DNA from: Saccoglossus kowalevskii | Lineage: Eukaryota > Hemichordata > Enteropneusta > Harrimaniidae | DNA length: 36,159 bases | Assembly (NCBI RefSeq): GCF_000003605.2 | Contig: NW_003132364.1 | Coordinates: 14,279-50,437, forward strand | Direction of reading: 5' to 3' | Shown: piece after piece, positions 35,761-36,159 of the stretch | Position numbering within the stretch: position 1 is the stretch's first letter | Layout of the letters: each line of letters begins with the position of its first letter | Translations under genes and position numbers: made by a program | The notes under the pieces: generated by a model | The model's input: only the letters and a program-made list of their open reading frames with translations | Database searches by the model: none | Told to the model about the DNA's origin: nothing

Positions 35761-36159
35761 CTACCAGCGTATAGCATTGCTGTTTGTCTACCAGCGTATA
35801 GCATTGCTGTTTGTCTACCAGCGTATAGCATTGCTGTTTGTCTACCAGCGTATATCATTGCTGTTTGTTTACCAGAGTATAGCATTGCTGTTTGTCTACC
35901 AGTGTATAGCATTGCTGTTTGTCTACCAGCGTATATCATTGCTGTTTGTTTACCAGTGTATAGCATTGCTGTTTGTCTACCAGCGTATAGCATTGCTGTT
36001 TGTCTACCAGCGTATATCATTGCTGTTTGTTTACCAGTGTATTGCATTGCTGTTTGTCTACCAGCGTATAGCATTGCTGTTTGTCTACCAGCGTATATCA
36101 TTGCTGTTTGTTTACCAGTGTATAGCATTGCTGTTTGTCTACCAGCGTATAGCATTGCT
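35761..36159. repeat. 27-bp minisatellite with 81-bp higher-order unit
   Basis: About 14.8 copies of a 27-bp unit start every 27 bp from 35761 and continue past the window edge. Three unit types recur: A begins CTACCAGCGTATAGC, B begins CTACCAGCGTATATC, C begins TTACCAGTGTATAGC; all end ATTGCTGTTTGT. From about the third copy they run in the order A-B-C repeatedly. Because 27 is a multiple of three, the minus strand has a 135-codon frame with a nine-residue period (for example AGRQTAMLY) that is still open near the right edge. Coding is not supported by anything outside the array, but cannot be fully excluded since the array is cut. Confidence 0.96.

Noticed and set aside
35748-36155. 135-codon minus-strand frame with a nine-residue period
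   Set aside because: Explained by the 27-bp array. Kept as a repeat; coding only noted as a remote possibility because the array is cut.
1-36159. tRNA, rRNA, snRNA or conserved microRNA genes
   Set aside because: Scanned by eye on both strands for B-box consensus and well-known microRNA seeds; no convincing match. A covariance-model search would be decisive.

Overview
This window looks like non-coding DNA from an animal nuclear genome. It is AT-rich, carries several unrelated minisatellites and microsatellites, contains one assembly gap (N, 16234-17089), and has no operons, ribosome binding sites or recognisable bacterial or viral genes. The style (many 20-41 bp minisatellites, scattered fragments, a possible solo LTR) would suit a marine invertebrate, but no conserved gene fixes the taxon, so that is inference only.

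Layout. 1-833: a 20-bp tandem array cut by the left edge. 834-7592: AT-rich single-copy-like DNA with a perfect short hairpin (1709-1731), RFX/X-box-like sites around 2436-2843 and two GC-rich hairpins (3035-3136). About 7593-7940: a TATA-containing, GC-rich segment ending in AATAAA, best read as a solo LTR or otherwise an orphan core promoter. 9966-10200: a diverged ~118-bp duplication. 11753-12198: a 30-bp array that decays to the right. 12861: a perfect X-box. 13458-13495: (TG)19. 14541-14690: a compound AAAT/AAAC microsatellite. 16137-17537: a 31-bp satellite whose two sequenced flanks lie in opposite orientation around the gap. 17538-32319: a gene-poor stretch with regulatory-like motif clusters (20598, 21559, 25067, 26540, 30435-30830) and degenerate repeats. 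32320-32490: a 41-bp minisatellite with a hairpin in each unit. 32869-33600: the most gene-like part of the window, with a 77-codon minus-strand open frame and a possible plus-strand terminal exon followed by AATAAA. 35761-36159: a 27-bp array organised as 81-bp trimers, cut by the right edge.

No complete gene can be supported. Nearly all long open frames are either tandem arrays with periods that keep a frame open or chance frames in AT-rich DNA. Three segments (19523-19711 minus, 32869-33102 minus, 33379-33544 plus) deserve an exon test. The most notable signals are structural: the inverted satellite across the gap, the higher-order 81-bp array, and an apparent excess of CACGTG palindromes over the whole window.
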